Assembly (NCBI GenBank): GCA_050951465.1
Contig: JBMNJC010000025.1
Location: 124,001-188,000, forward strand
Reading direction: 5' to 3'
DNA length: 64,000 nt
DNA from: JAAZHD01 sp012510895
GTDB lineage: Bacteria; Bacillota; Clostridia; Caldicoprobacterales; DTU083
Under the pieces are notes generated by a model that had not been told where the DNA came from, did not search any database, and saw only the letters and a program-made list of their open reading frames with translations. Numbering within the stretch: position 1 is the first letter of the stretch; the number at the start of each line of letters is the position of its first letter. Shown one piece after another: positions 46,212-56,609 of the stretch. Both the position numbers and the translations under genes were made by a program.

Positions 46212-46856
46212 ATGGAAAAAGCCGGGAAAGATTTTTATATGAAATCTGCACTCGAATTAGCTCGAGCCTTACTAGGTTGCCTGTTAATACATAGGACCGA
46301 AGATGGCATTTGCACTGGTAAAATCGTGGAAACAGAAGCCTATATGGGTACGAAGGATAAAGCTTCACATTCTTATAACAACAGAAGAACAAAACGCACA
46401 GAAACAATGTTCGGACCTTCGGGACAAGCTTATGTTTACCTGATCTATGGAATGTATCATTGCATGAATATCGTTGCTGCAGAACCTGATAATCCTCAAG
46501 CTGTTTTGATACGGGCATTGGAACCTATTGATGGATTAGACCTAATGGCGTATAGGAGATATAGCAAAAGTCTGAGTGACTGTTCTAGGAAAGAATTACT
46601 TAATTTAACCAATGGGCCGGGTAAACTGTGCCAAGCAATGAAAATAACCATAAAAAATAATGGCGAAAGTTTAACCGGCAATAGTCTTTATATTGTTAAG
46701 CAGGGTACTCCTAAAGCTTCTGATATTATTACCACTACAAGAATCAACATTGCTTATGCTGAAGAAGCCGTTCACTTCCCCTATAGATTCTATATCAAAA
46801 ACAGCCCCTATGTTTCTGTTAGAGATAAAGCAGAAGAACTTAAGGCTGGGAGGTGA
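46212..46856 (+). CDS. DNA-3-methyladenine glycosylase (AAG/MPG family)
   Basis: 214 residues. MPG-fold monofunctional glycosylase removing alkylated and deaminated purines. Seen: ARALLGCLLIH, IVETEAYMGTKDKASHSYNNRRTKRTETMFGPSGQAYVYLIYGMYHCMNIV with the catalytic Glu, and NGPGKLCQAM. Ribosome site AGAGG; starts 36 bp past the MITE target duplication, so its promoter may have been changed. Confidence 0.95.
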   Translation: MEKAGKDFYMKSALELARALLGCLLIHRTEDGICTGKIVETEAYMGTKDKASHSYNNRRTKRTETMFGPSGQAYVYLIYGMYHCMNIVAAEPDNPQAVLIRALEPIDGLDLMAYRRYSKSLSDCSRKELLNLTNGPGKLCQAMKITIKNNGESLTGNSLYIVKQGTPKASDIITTTRINIAYAEEAVHFPYRFYIKNSPYVSVRDKAEELKAGR

Positions 46857-46868
46857 AAATCAAGCTTT

Positions 46869-48098
46869 TTACCATGACGCATTTAGTCCTGCTGTAAAAC
46901 CGGACGACCATGACCATTGCAAATTATATCCTCCGCACAAGCCGTCTATGTCCAAAATTTCTCCTGCAAAGAACAGCCCTTTTACCAATATAGATTCCAT
47001 AGTATTAGGATTGATTTCCTTAGTATTTATACCCCCTGCCGTAACCTGAGCACTAGTCCATCCTTTTGTGCCTCGGATAGGAAACCTCCAATCCAATAGT
47101 ATTCGAGTAATGCTCTCAATCTCAGAATTTGACAAACCAGAAACAGGACGGTTAAAATTTTTGATGCCAGCTTCTGCTAAAACAACAGGTATCAAACGCT
47201 TATTAATCAAGCCAACAAAGCTGAAGTCTACAGGCTTTGAACCATTTAACCGAATTCGCTCTTTGATAAGTTCTTTCAATTCTATCATACTCATGCCATC
47301 CATTATAGATACCTTCAGATATACTTCCTTTTTACTGTTTAATAACTCTCCGGCTTTACGGCTGATTTGCAGTATTGGTGGACCGGATATTCCATAATTA
47401 GTAAAAAGTATATCTCCCTTATCCTGGGCAATAGATTTGTTTTGATATATAACTTCCGCCTTCCCTACAAACTTGACACCGCTTAGTCTTTTGAAATAAG
47501 GTCCTTCCAGCATAAGCTGCACTAAAGCAGGAAATAAAACAGTTGATGTATGTCCCAGCTTTTTCGCCAACTCTATACCATTGCCGTCTGAACCGCTGGA
47601 AGGCATAGCTTTTCCACCTGTTGTCAAAATAACTCTATCTCCCTCATACACCTTTCCATCTTCTGTTTGTACTAAAAATTTGTTGTTTTTTTTACTCACA
47701 TCAGTAACATATGCATTGCATATAATCTCAACACCTAATTGATTTAATTCATAAAGCAAAACGTCTAGCACACTTGATGCCTGGTCAGACATAGGATAAA
47801 CCCTGCCGAAATCTTCTATCTTATATTGAATGCCCATTTTTTTAAAGAATCTAAGAGTTTCCTCAACGGAAAATGCTGTTAATGCACCATATACAAATTT
47901 AGGATTATTCCCGTTATAACAGTTCACATTTGCATTAATATTGGTAAAATTACATCGCCCATTGCCTGTAGCCAAAAGCTTTTTTCCTACTCTTGGATTC
48001 CGCTCCAGAATGATAACTTTAGCACCTTGCCTTCTTGCTGATATGCCAGCAATCATCCCTGAGGCTCCTCCGCCTATTATAATAACTTGTTTAGTCAT
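46869..48098 (-). CDS. FAD-dependent oxidoreductase, HI0933/BaiN family
   Basis: 409 residues. FAD-binding GGGASGMIAGISARRQGAKVIILE, RNPRVGKKLLATGNGRCNFTN, VILTTGGKAMPSSGSDGNG, and the C-terminal FAGEILDIDGLCGGYNLQWSWSSG, all typical of the HI0933 family (aminoacetone or bile-acid-type oxidoreductases by annotation; true substrates mostly unknown). Convergent with mpg, 12 bp apart. Confidence 0.92.
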   Translation of the reverse strand: MTKQVIIIGGGASGMIAGISARRQGAKVIILERNPRVGKKLLATGNGRCNFTNINANVNCYNGNNPKFVYGALTAFSVEETLRFFKKMGIQYKIEDFGRVYPMSDQASSVLDVLLYELNQLGVEIICNAYVTDVSKKNNKFLVQTEDGKVYEGDRVILTTGGKAMPSSGSDGNGIELAKKLGHTSTVLFPALVQLMLEGPYFKRLSGVKFVGKAEVIYQNKSIAQDKGDILFTNYGISGPPILQISRKAGELLNSKKEVYLKVSIMDGMSMIELKELIKERIRLNGSKPVDFSFVGLINKRLIPVVLAEAGIKNFNRPVSGLSNSEIESITRILLDWRFPIRGTKGWTSAQVTAGGINTKEINPNTMESILVKGLFFAGEILDIDGLCGGYNLQWSWSSGFTAGLNASW

Positions 48099-48234
48099 AT
48101 TCCTGAATCCTCCGTGTGATGCACTTGCCCTTCACCGAATAATAACATTGATTCATGTAATATGCAATTATGGAGTTGAATTATTGCAGCACATTGCTCA
48201 AAGTGTTATTATATTGCTCAGGGAGTGAAAAAAC

Positions 48235-48645
48235 ATGAATGATTTAAAAGATAGAATAATGCGTTTTATGATGGGCAGATATGGAACTGACCAGCTAAAT
48301 AAAGCTTTGCTTGTATTTTATTTTATATTATTGATCATAAATATTTTTGCTCGTTCGATTATTATATATATTTTGATATGGACTATAGTATTCTTGTTCT
48401 TTTTTCGTTCTTTTTCTAAAAATTTCCACGCTAGACAAAAAGAAAATCAAGTTTTTCTCAATTACTGGGGTCCTATTAATTCGAAAAGTAAACTGATTTT
48501 ACGCATATTTCGTGAAATACGAACTCATCGATTTCGAAGATGCCCGCAATGTAAAACAGTATTAAGACTGTCTCGCAAAAAAGGTAAGCACACTGTTAAA
48601 TGTCCTCGCTGTCAAAATAAATTTAAGGTCAGGGTGTTTATTTAA
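48235..48645 (+). CDS. Small membrane protein with C-terminal zinc ribbon
   Basis: 136 residues. Two close hydrophobic segments (about residues 24-42 and 43-60), a basic stretch, and two CxxC pairs in RRCPQCKTVLRLSRKKGKHTVKCPRCQNKF that form a zinc ribbon. Common in Clostridia as a hypothetical protein; function not known. Good AGGGAG ribosome site 8 nt upstream. Confidence 0.8.
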   Translation: MNDLKDRIMRFMMGRYGTDQLNKALLVFYFILLIINIFARSIIIYILIWTIVFLFFFRSFSKNFHARQKENQVFLNYWGPINSKSKLILRIFREIRTHRFRRCPQCKTVLRLSRKKGKHTVKCPRCQNKFKVRVFI

Positions 48646-48659
48646 AAATATATTTCTGA

Positions 48660-49370
48660 TTATAAAGCCCGCAACCCTTCCAAATCCAATATTTGTATTA
48701 TCTTGCTTCTTATTTGTTTTAAAAGTTTTTGAGTTTCCAGCTCTGCCAATTTCCGGCTGATCGTTTCAGGAGTAGTTCCGAGATAAGAAGCCAAATCTTT
48801 CCTTGTCATTGGTAAAACTATATTCAGATTTTTTTGTTTTTCAAAACACTCTATCAAATACATAGCAATACGTGTTTCCACCTGCTCCGTAGCTACCCAA
48901 ACAGCTTGTTTTTCTGTCTGATCCAATCGATTGGAAAACTCAGACAAAATATGCAAAGCTATAGTAGGATATTTTAATAAAAATGCCTGCAGATTATTTC
49001 GGTTTATCAGGCATATTTCAGTATCTACCATTGCTTCAGCAAATGATTCATGCAACGATTGACGAAACAAAGCCAATTCTCCAGTATAATCACCTGGATA
49101 CAGAATACGATAAAGCTGTTCTTTTCCGGATTCTGATAAACGATATATTTTGATTCTCCCGCTTCTAACTATATAAAGAGAATCGGATTGTTCACCAGGC
49201 TTATAAATCAATTCTCCTTTTTTAAAGTATGCTGATGTAACAGTACCTATAATTTCATCCAATTGTTTATCACTCAAGTGGTTAAATATTGGAACCTTAG
49301 TGATACATGCTCTGGAATGCAAATGATTGCAGTGAAACTGATTGCAATTAGTCCTATGGATTTCTTTCAT
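48660..49370 (-). CDS. Crp/Fnr family transcriptional regulator
   Basis: 236 residues. Cys/His-rich N-terminus (NCNQFHCNHLHSRAC), cyclic-nucleotide-type beta-roll (VPIFNHLSDKQLDEI, GELIYKPGEQSDSLYIVRSGRIKIY), dimer helix and a C-terminal winged helix (MTRKDLASYLGTTPETISRKLAELE). The N-terminal Cys cluster suggests metal or Fe-S redox sensing of the FNR/FlpA type rather than cAMP binding, but the ligand is not proven. Stands alone. Confidence 0.92.
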   Translation of the reverse strand: MKEIHRTNCNQFHCNHLHSRACITKVPIFNHLSDKQLDEIIGTVTSAYFKKGELIYKPGEQSDSLYIVRSGRIKIYRLSESGKEQLYRILYPGDYTGELALFRQSLHESFAEAMVDTEICLINRNNLQAFLLKYPTIALHILSEFSNRLDQTEKQAVWVATEQVETRIAMYLIECFEKQKNLNIVLPMTRKDLASYLGTTPETISRKLAELETQKLLKQIRSKIIQILDLEGLRAL

Positions 49371-49483
49371 TCTATTAACACCCTGATTTATATTTTCTAT
49401 GATTTGTTTATAAAATCCTTCTTTAGTTATGAATAAAAGACGGATTTTCTTCTCAGCATGTTTGTATAATTACTACATATATT

Positions 49484-50302
49484 TTATATCTTAACCAGGA
49501 AGTAAGTAATCACTATTAACCCTAGAATTATCCGATACCAGCCAAAAACCTTAAAGTCATTTCTTTTAATGTAGCCAATCAGGAATTTTATGGCAACTAC
49601 CGAAACTAAAAATGCAACCACCATACCAATCAATAAAATAGCAACTTCCATCTTTGTAAAGGCAAATCCAAACTTCGCTAACTTAAGTACACTTGCTCCA
49701 AACATAACAGGTATGGATAAGAAAAAAGAGTACTCTGCAGCAACAGGACGAGAAGTACCTAATAAAACGGCGCCTAGTATTGTTGCACCAGAACGGGAAG
49801 TACCTGGAATGAGAGAAAGCACCTGGAAGATACCTATTTGAAAGGCTTTTTTAAATGAAAGATCTTTTATGGAATGGATCTCTGTAATCCTGTTTTTATT
49901 TCTTTTTTCAACAACGATAAATAGGATCCCGTATAATATAAGTGTGATTGCTACTGTAATATAATTATACAAATGCTGATCCAACCAGTCATCAAATAGA
50001 AAACCAAGTACAGCAGCTGGCAATACTCCAACAAACACCTTAGCCCATACAGATAAGGTGTCTTTTTTCTCTTGTTTTGTTTTTTGGAGTGAAAACGGGT
50101 TCAGTCTTTTGAAATATAAAAGCACTACCGCCATGATTGCACCCAATTGAATAACAACCAAGAACATTTCCTTAAAGCTATCTGTTACGTTAAGCTGAAT
50201 GATCTCATCTAACAGAATCATATGACCTGTACTGCTAATTGGCAACCATTCGGTAATTCCTTCAACAATTCCCCAAAAAATCGCTTTTATTATTTCAAGC
50301 AT
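49484..50302 (-). CDS. uppP: Undecaprenyl-diphosphatase UppP
   Basis: 272 residues, about eight helices. Catalytic motifs GIVEGITEWLPISSTGHM near the N-terminus and IPGTSRSGATI at about residue 165. Recycles the lipid carrier of cell-wall synthesis by removing a phosphate outside the membrane; gives bacitracin tolerance. Start follows GGGGGA. Confidence 0.97.
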   Translation of the reverse strand: MLEIIKAIFWGIVEGITEWLPISSTGHMILLDEIIQLNVTDSFKEMFLVVIQLGAIMAVVLLYFKRLNPFSLQKTKQEKKDTLSVWAKVFVGVLPAAVLGFLFDDWLDQHLYNYITVAITLILYGILFIVVEKRNKNRITEIHSIKDLSFKKAFQIGIFQVLSLIPGTSRSGATILGAVLLGTSRPVAAEYSFFLSIPVMFGASVLKLAKFGFAFTKMEVAILLIGMVVAFLVSVVAIKFLIGYIKRNDFKVFGWYRIILGLIVITYFLVKI

Positions 50303-50352
50303 ATTAATTTATCCCCCGTTTTCACCCTTACATTATAAAACCTATTCAAGTT

Positions 50353-51426
50353 TTATCTTTTTACTCTTGCATTGCCTTCCCAAATGCTCCATACCTGTTC
50401 TTCGTCGGTCGGTTGGGCATAATCTGTCAGGAAAGTTGTAGCCATTGCACCTGTAGCCCAAGCGAATTGCAACCATTTTTCCGGTTCCCAGCCTCGAAGG
50501 ATACTGTATAAAAGTCCTCCTACGAAACCATCTCCACCACCGATTCGATCAAGAACATGAATCTCTCGGGGATCAGCTATATACCAATCATCATCCACAT
50601 GTAATATGGCACCCCACATATGGGTGTTCGTATCAACAACTTCACGCAAAGTATTTGCAAAAACAGTTGTATTCGGGAAAGTTTCTTTTACCCTTCCAAT
50701 CATTTCTTTGAAGGCATCAATCTTAGCGTCTATATCCTTACCACCGGCTTCCGGTCCTTCTATACCTAAACATAATTGATAATCTTCTTCATTCCCTATT
50801 AATATATCAGATATTTTGGCTATTTCTGTAAATATTTCCCGTAACTCTTTTTCCCTATTCTTCCAAAAAGATGCCCTGTAATTAAGATCAAAAGAGATCT
50901 TAGTACCGCATTTTTTTGCATATCGAGAAAGCTCCAAACAGAATTTGCTGGTATCTTCGGATAGCGCCGCTACTAAACCGGATAAATGAAGTATCTGAGC
51001 TCCTTCCTTTTGAAAAAGTTTCTCCAAGTCAAAATCATCAACACTTAAAATTCTTCCTACTTCACCGGCACGATCGTTATGCACTCTGGGCCCTCTGGCT
51101 CCGAAGCCTGTATCAGCTATATTAAACTGATGACGATATCCCCAAGGTCCGCCCTGTGGAACATCTAAACCTTCATAATCCATGTGACGGCTGACCAGAT
51201 TTCTTTTTATAAAAGCGGATATCGGACTGTCTTTTACAAATTTTGTCAACACCTTAACAGGTAATCCCAAATATGATGAGATGCTGGCTACATTTGTCTC
51301 TGCACTGGTAGCTTGCATGAAAAATGTATCACTGGCATAAACAGGATGACTGTTGACAGGGGTGATTCTGACGCCCATACTGGTAGGTACCATCAAAGCA
51401 TACTTAGAGTTTTTCCGTAATTCCAT
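50353..51426 (-). CDS. PfkB-family sugar kinase, 2-keto-3-deoxygluconate kinase-like
   Basis: 357 residues. Ribokinase fold: SFDLNYRASFW, ILIGNEEDYQLCLG, and the C-terminal anion hole DRIGGGDGFVGGLLYSILRG with catalytic Asp. GGGD replaces the usual GAGD. The layout and length fit KdgK-like kinases, but no other hexuronate gene is nearby. Start follows AGGAGG. Confidence 0.85.
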   Translation of the reverse strand: MELRKNSKYALMVPTSMGVRITPVNSHPVYASDTFFMQATSAETNVASISSYLGLPVKVLTKFVKDSPISAFIKRNLVSRHMDYEGLDVPQGGPWGYRHQFNIADTGFGARGPRVHNDRAGEVGRILSVDDFDLEKLFQKEGAQILHLSGLVAALSEDTSKFCLELSRYAKKCGTKISFDLNYRASFWKNREKELREIFTEIAKISDILIGNEEDYQLCLGIEGPEAGGKDIDAKIDAFKEMIGRVKETFPNTTVFANTLREVVDTNTHMWGAILHVDDDWYIADPREIHVLDRIGGGDGFVGGLLYSILRGWEPEKWLQFAWATGAMATTFLTDYAQPTDEEQVWSIWEGNARVKR

Positions 51427-51545
51427 TTATATAATACCTCCTGTAATTTTATATTTTTTATATTAACTCATTCTCCATTTAGTATCGAGCTTCCTTCTTC
51501 AATATATAAAAAGAAAACTTTATATTAATTTATAATCCCATGTAT

Positions 51546-52049
51546 TTACAGCCCATCGACCAAAGCCTGATAAGTGATTGAAACAACTTCTCCGTCTTCA
51601 ATAAGGAAAGTCAATGTGCTGTCTCCTGAACGATAGGTATAAAAGCCCTCTCCTCCGGTATAGTTTTCTCCATATGCCTTAACAACATCTTCTTCCGATG
51701 AACCAATGTAGATTCCTTCTTTTGTGCTTACAGAATCATCATTAAAATAAATAACGGATACATAGTCTGTCTTTTCATCTTTAGGATAGGTAGTCAATTC
51801 AAACCCACTATAATAATAGGTTTTATCCAATCCTTTGAATGCACAGCTTTCTGCTTCAAAATAATCGATCGGTTCACCAAGCTTTTCTATTATAGGAGCA
51901 ACATCAGTATTAATAGTTATTTCCACACCATTATATTCGAATGCAAAATTTTGTGAATCTGCATTATTGCTCTGTGTCTGTTTACCATCACCACCACAAC
52001 CAACTAATAACATAACTGCGATAATCAATAATATAAGAACCCTTTTCAT
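51546..52049 (-). CDS. Small lipoprotein, last gene of the Dlt-like operon
   Basis: 167 residues. Lipoprotein signal (ILLIIAVMLLVGCGG), short Asn/Gln-rich linker, then a soluble domain with NGVEITINTDVAPIIEKLGEP, GIYIGSSEEDVVKAYGENY and TLTFLIEDGEVVSI, a beta-rich repeat pattern seen in many Clostridial lipoproteins of unknown function. 65 bp downstream of the SGNH gene, so probably the same transcript. No function assigned. Confidence 0.75.
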   Translation of the reverse strand: MKRVLILLIIAVMLLVGCGGDGKQTQSNNADSQNFAFEYNGVEITINTDVAPIIEKLGEPIDYFEAESCAFKGLDKTYYYSGFELTTYPKDEKTDYVSVIYFNDDSVSTKEGIYIGSSEEDVVKAYGENYTGGEGFYTYRSGDSTLTFLIEDGEVVSITYQALVDGL

Positions 52050-52114
52050 AATTCATCTTCCTTCTCTCAATAATATTATAATAATTCATCAAAGTTAAAA
52101 ACTTTTGTTCTTAT

Positions 52115-53188
52115 TTATTCTATAGTTTGTGCAGCAGCACCATAGCTTTTTAAATATCCATATTTTTGCAATTCCATCTGTTGATGATCTTTCATCCATT
52201 CATAAAAAGCAATTTTTCCCTGCCATTCAGCAGCCAATTTTTCATCATTTCTTCGATCTTCCAATGCATATTTTTCTTTAAGAATTTCACCTAAATATGC
52301 AGTGAATTTCTCCGCACCGGATAAGTTCATATGCAAACCGCCATCATAGGTATCTTTACTATAATCAATACCCATTTCTTCAGCTAAAGGAAGAAAGTTA
52401 ATATAAGTTAATCCGTTTTCCTCTGCAAATTGCTTTATTTGTTCATCCCATTCATCATACCAATAAGGGTATATGCTGGGTGATTTTATAAGCATTAATT
52501 CAATGTTGTTATCTTTTGCTAATTGGGTCATTTTTTCGAGATAATGCCAAGCTTTTTCTCCAAACTCATAACTCGGAAGTTTTCTTCCTTCAGGCACTAC
52601 TTTGACCGGTTTTGTATCCACTCTCATTAGATAGCCGTTATGAGACACCTTATCTTTTTTAAATAAATAACGAAAATCTTCCCATGTGAGTTCGCTCCAT
52701 CTTGAATGGTATCTAAGAATAGGGAAAAAATAGGTTATCATGTTTTCGTCTTCTGTCATAGATGCCTTAATCGCACCTATTTTTGACATTGACATCTTCA
52801 TGCCGTCTAAGGTAAGACGATTATACGCTTCATTTTGAGGCTCACCGTATTTCATAGCCAAAACGTTAAAGACTACGACATCTGGTTTTTCATACTTTAA
52901 CGTTTCTTCAAAAAGATAATATGACTGCCACACCAGTTGTTGAGCACTGCCTCTTATATAACTTGTAATACCATATTTCTCCCAAAGAGTAATGGGTGAA
53001 ACATTGGAAAAAACTTCACAATCGCCTATAAAGATAACATCGTGATCCTTAGAGGATTTATAATACTCTTCCACTAAATTCCCTTCATGTATTGATGTCA
53101 TATATTTAGGTTTTAATAAGTTTTGTAGAAAAATTAGAATAAACACTGATAAAACAATGCTCACAATACGAAATAGAGTTTTTATCAC
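52115..53188 (-). CDS. SGNH-like protein of the DltD/AlgX type
   Basis: 357 residues, GTG start after AAAGGG. One N-terminal membrane anchor (LFRIVSIVLSVFILIFLQNLL), then an extracytoplasmic domain with FIGDCEVFSNVSP in place of the GDS block, PDVVVFNVLAM, and a C-terminal DGGLHMNLSGAEKFTAYLG that carries Asp/His of an SGNH hydrolase. The Ser of the usual GDS is Cys here (GDC). It follows a MBOAT gene directly, as DltD follows DltB, so a role in transfer or proofreading of acyl groups outside the cell is inferred. Confidence 0.75.
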   Translation of the reverse strand: MIKTLFRIVSIVLSVFILIFLQNLLKPKYMTSIHEGNLVEEYYKSSKDHDVIFIGDCEVFSNVSPITLWEKYGITSYIRGSAQQLVWQSYYLFEETLKYEKPDVVVFNVLAMKYGEPQNEAYNRLTLDGMKMSMSKIGAIKASMTEDENMITYFFPILRYHSRWSELTWEDFRYLFKKDKVSHNGYLMRVDTKPVKVVPEGRKLPSYEFGEKAWHYLEKMTQLAKDNNIELMLIKSPSIYPYWYDEWDEQIKQFAEENGLTYINFLPLAEEMGIDYSKDTYDGGLHMNLSGAEKFTAYLGEILKEKYALEDRRNDEKLAAEWQGKIAFYEWMKDHQQMELQKYGYLKSYGAAAQTIE

Positions 53189-53250
53189 AGTTACTAGCCC
53201 TTTCTATTTAGTCTTGCCAGCTTCATCCACTATCACTATGATTCTACATG

Positions 53251-54802
53251 TTAGAACTGGCTGTAAATAAACTGACTGGCGTCATAACCGACCCCATAAG
53301 CACCAAATACCAAAACAGCTATAAAAACAAGGAAATATGCAGCATACCTGACAGGCATGGGTTTTGCATCCAGACTCATAGAAATACTTCCTGCACGTGA
53401 TTTAAGGCTGACAAATAACATTAAACCAACGGCAAATATAAGAACGACATAATCAGCAATAGTAAGCCCTAATTGCATTAATCCGCCCTGAAACAATTCT
53501 GGAAGATTCCATACTGTAAATACAGAAGCATACATACGGAATGTAGTACCTACTCCGGTGTATACATCAAGAGTACGGAGAAAGCTCATTAACCAGAATG
53601 TTCTACCGACCTGAAAAAGCCGATACCAAAATCTTCCTTTTAGGTCAAATTTATTATGGAATCTTTCATACAAGGGTTCACACTCTTGAGATACCAAAAT
53701 GACCAAACAGTTCAATAAACCCCAGACCACGAAATTCCAGGTAGAACCATGCCATACACCTGTAGTAAACCATACTATAATCGAGGCTATATATATAGGT
53801 ACCCTTTTTCCAACTGCATCACCTAAATATTTTCTTGCTTTTCTAGTAATACTCATCATAGTTTTACTTACAGAAATCGGATAAAACATATAGTCTCTGA
53901 ACCATGCTCCTAAAGTTATATGCCATCTTCGCCAATACTCAGTTATAGACTTTGAAAAATATGGGCGATTGAAGTTTTCATTCAGATGGACACCAAAAAG
54001 CCTAGCCACACCTATTGCAATATCAATACCACCGGTAAAATCTGCATATAGCTGAATTGCATAAAAAAACATACCAACCAGTACAAAGGCACCCTGGTAT
54101 TCGCCGGGATTGGTAACGATGGTTTTTACTGCCGGAAGCAAGCGATCTGCTACTACTAACTTTTTGAAGAAACCCCATAGTATTCTTTGCATTCCATATG
54201 TCATTTGCTGTGCATCATATGAATGCTGAGCAAATAATGTTTCTTTCAATTGATTAAACCTGCTGATAGGGCCTTGTACTAATTGCGGAAAGAAAGAAAT
54301 AAATAAAGCGAGTTTCCCCAAATTTCTTTCTGCATCATAGGTTCCACGATAAATATCAATCAAATAACCCATGGATTGAAAGGTATAAAAAGACATACCA
54401 AGTGGAAGAATCAGACCCAATCTTGTTCCGAACTGAAAATGTCCGGCATATTTAAGGAATGCCAGGATACCAAAGTTTAAAATCAAACACAGGAGCATCC
54501 ATGTTCGCTGCTTTGCCTTGATGCCCTCCCGGTATTCCTTGCGCTCTGCTCTGGACAATTCCTTCTTCATTCGATTCAGATAGTCCTTCCTGAACTTGCT
54601 TTAGCTTATCTATCTTGATGGCAGCAAACCAAGTAGATATAGTAGTTACCAAAATATATGTCAAGTAGCCTGCTCCGGCAAAACTGTAAAATACATAACT
54701 GGCAACTAAAAGGAGCATCCATTGAAGCTTTTTTGGAATTAGGTAGTAAAGCGGTACCAATACGAGTATATACAAGATAAAACTATATGATGCAAAATGC
54801 AT
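53251..54802 (-). pseudogene. MBOAT O-acyltransferase (DltB/AlgI type), one frameshift
   Basis: Two frames joined give about 515 residues. First part: YSFILYILVLVPLYYLIPKKLQWMLLL.., about 75 residues. Second: MBOAT core with LGMSFYTFQSMGYLIDIYRG, FFPQLVQGPISRF, EYWRRWHITLGAWFRDYMFYP and GVWHGSTWNF carrying the catalytic His. The frame slips +1 near 54580 (one extra G in GGAAGGAC); removing it gives QVQEDYLNRMKKELS. MBOAT proteins of this branch carry acyl or aminoacyl groups across the membrane to polymers. It may be intact in the cell if the slip is a sequencing error. Confidence 0.85.
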
Positions 54803-54813
54803 GGCAGCACCTC

Positions 54814-55044
54814 TTATTCTTCTTCAATCAACTTCTCAACTAATTTTTTTATAGCCCTGACTGAGTTAAAGTTTTCTGGTATAATTTCTTCAACAGGTAT
54901 AGTAATATCAAATTCCTCACTTAAATCTGTAACCAATGATATAATATCGAATGAATCCAATATTTTATCATCAATTAAAGTTTCACAATTCTCAAAGTCA
55001 ACATCAGGATGCAGTTCCTGCAAAATTTCTATAATCGTTTCCAT
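54814..55044 (-). CDS. Acyl/peptidyl carrier protein (DltC-like)
   Basis: 76 residues. Four-helix carrier with the phosphopantetheine Ser in ILDSFDIISLVTDLSEEFDI (about residue 32). Carries the amino acid activated by the ligase encoded 23 bp upstream to the MBOAT protein encoded 11 bp downstream. Ribosome site GGAGG. Confidence 0.9.
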   Translation of the reverse strand: METIIEILQELHPDVDFENCETLIDDKILDSFDIISLVTDLSEEFDITIPVEEIIPENFNSVRAIKKLVEKLIEEE

Positions 55045-55067
55045 TATTATCCTCCATCTTAAATTAT

Positions 55068-56570
55068 TTATGACAATGCCTTTAATGCCATGCGGTCTAT
55101 TTTACCATTGGGTGTCAAAGGCATAGTTTCCAATGGTTTAAACTGGTTGGGCACCATATATCTGGGCAACCTGTTTTTCATATATTGCGCCATTTCGGCC
55201 TCATTTACTGAACCCATATAGAATAACACAATTTTCTTTCTTTTTTCATTATAAATGCAACAAGCAGAGTGCACATCCGGATGAAAATTAGCTGCTGCTT
55301 CAATTTCCCCTAATTCAATTCGATGACCCATATGCTTAATTTGATTATCTTTACGGGAAATAAAGAGTAACTCTCCATTCTCGTTAAATTTCCCCAGATC
55401 ACCAGTACGGTAAATTGTTTCCGGATATAGAGTATTTAATGGATTTTGTACAAATACCTCATTAGTTCTCTCGAAATCGTTATAATAGCCTAAAGTTAAT
55501 CGTGTACCGCGAATGCAGATTTCGCCGACCTGCCCATCCCCGGCTAACTTATTGTTCTCATCCAGAAGAAGTATTTCGGTATTAGGAAACGGCCTTCCAA
55601 TCGGAATAACTTCCCCAGGAGCGAATTCCCGTTCAGCTTCGTAATAACATGCCATACCCGTTGTTTCTGTAGGACCATATAGATTAATCATTCGAGCATT
55701 GGGATAATGTCTCCTCCACAAGTTAAATTGCTTTATTGGAAATACTTCACTACCAAAAGCAATCGTATGAAGGTATTTAGGCGGATTTTTTTCCAACACG
55801 CCAAAAGCAGAAATCATGGTAAGAGCAGAAACGACCCAACAAATTGTGTTGATTTTGTATTTATTCATAAAATCCGCCAGCTTTATAGGAAACATAAAAA
55901 GATCTTTGGGAATAATATAGGCAGTGGCTCCGACTTTTAAAGTTGGATATAATTCTTTTAGACATGCATCTACATATAACGGAGTTTGATTGCCAAATAC
56001 AGTATTCTCATCCACCTTTAAAATATCAGATAAGCCGTCAATATAATCAATTACAGATCGATGACAGGCCACCACACCCTTAGGCGTACCTGTAGAACCG
56101 GATGTAAAAACTATATATAGCGGATCGATATCTAACTGTTTGTTTCTAATCTGCATCAAGCTTCTTGTATCTTCTTTTGTTTTTATAATATCTTCATATA
56201 AATATACTTTTCCAGTATATTCATAGGATTTTAATGCCTGTCTGGTATTCTCATCGCAGATTACAGCAGATGGGTTTAAGCTCTTAAATATTAACTCTAT
56301 GCGTATCCTGGGCATTTCTTCGTCTATAGGCACATAACAGCATCCACTGTAGACCACGCCATAATATGCAACAATGGTTTCGGGTCTTCTGCTCATAAAA
56401 ACTACTATCGGTTCTTTTGTATGACATTGCTGAATCAAAAAAGTTCCTATAGCTCTGGAATAAGAATAGACTTCTTTAAAAGTTAATTGACATGTGCCAT
56501 CTGCATAAGCTACTTTTTCAGGGAACTTAACCACTATATTTTCTAAATACTCAAGTACGTTTCTCTGCAT
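55068..56570 (-). CDS. Amino acid adenylating ligase (DltA/NRPS A-domain type)
   Basis: 500 residues: a free-standing adenylation domain. A3 YIVFTSGSTGTPKG, A5 NLYGPTETTG, A7 YRTGDLGKF, A8 DNQIKHMGHRIELGEIE, and A10 TPNGKIDR with the catalytic Lys. The alpha-amino-binding Asp is in YVDACLKELY, and the residue four later is Lys, as in glutamate-activating domains, whereas DltA (D-Ala) has a non-polar residue. It would load the carrier protein next to it. Substrate is open; an acidic amino acid is a guess supported by the adjacent racemase. Confidence 0.85.
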   Translation of the reverse strand: MQRNVLEYLENIVVKFPEKVAYADGTCQLTFKEVYSYSRAIGTFLIQQCHTKEPIVVFMSRRPETIVAYYGVVYSGCCYVPIDEEMPRIRIELIFKSLNPSAVICDENTRQALKSYEYTGKVYLYEDIIKTKEDTRSLMQIRNKQLDIDPLYIVFTSGSTGTPKGVVACHRSVIDYIDGLSDILKVDENTVFGNQTPLYVDACLKELYPTLKVGATAYIIPKDLFMFPIKLADFMNKYKINTICWVVSALTMISAFGVLEKNPPKYLHTIAFGSEVFPIKQFNLWRRHYPNARMINLYGPTETTGMACYYEAEREFAPGEVIPIGRPFPNTEILLLDENNKLAGDGQVGEICIRGTRLTLGYYNDFERTNEVFVQNPLNTLYPETIYRTGDLGKFNENGELLFISRKDNQIKHMGHRIELGEIEAAANFHPDVHSACCIYNEKRKKIVLFYMGSVNEAEMAQYMKNRLPRYMVPNQFKPLETMPLTPNGKIDRMALKALS

Positions 56571-56609
56571 CTCATACTCAAACCTTCCTTATCATTTTGG
56601 TTTTATATT

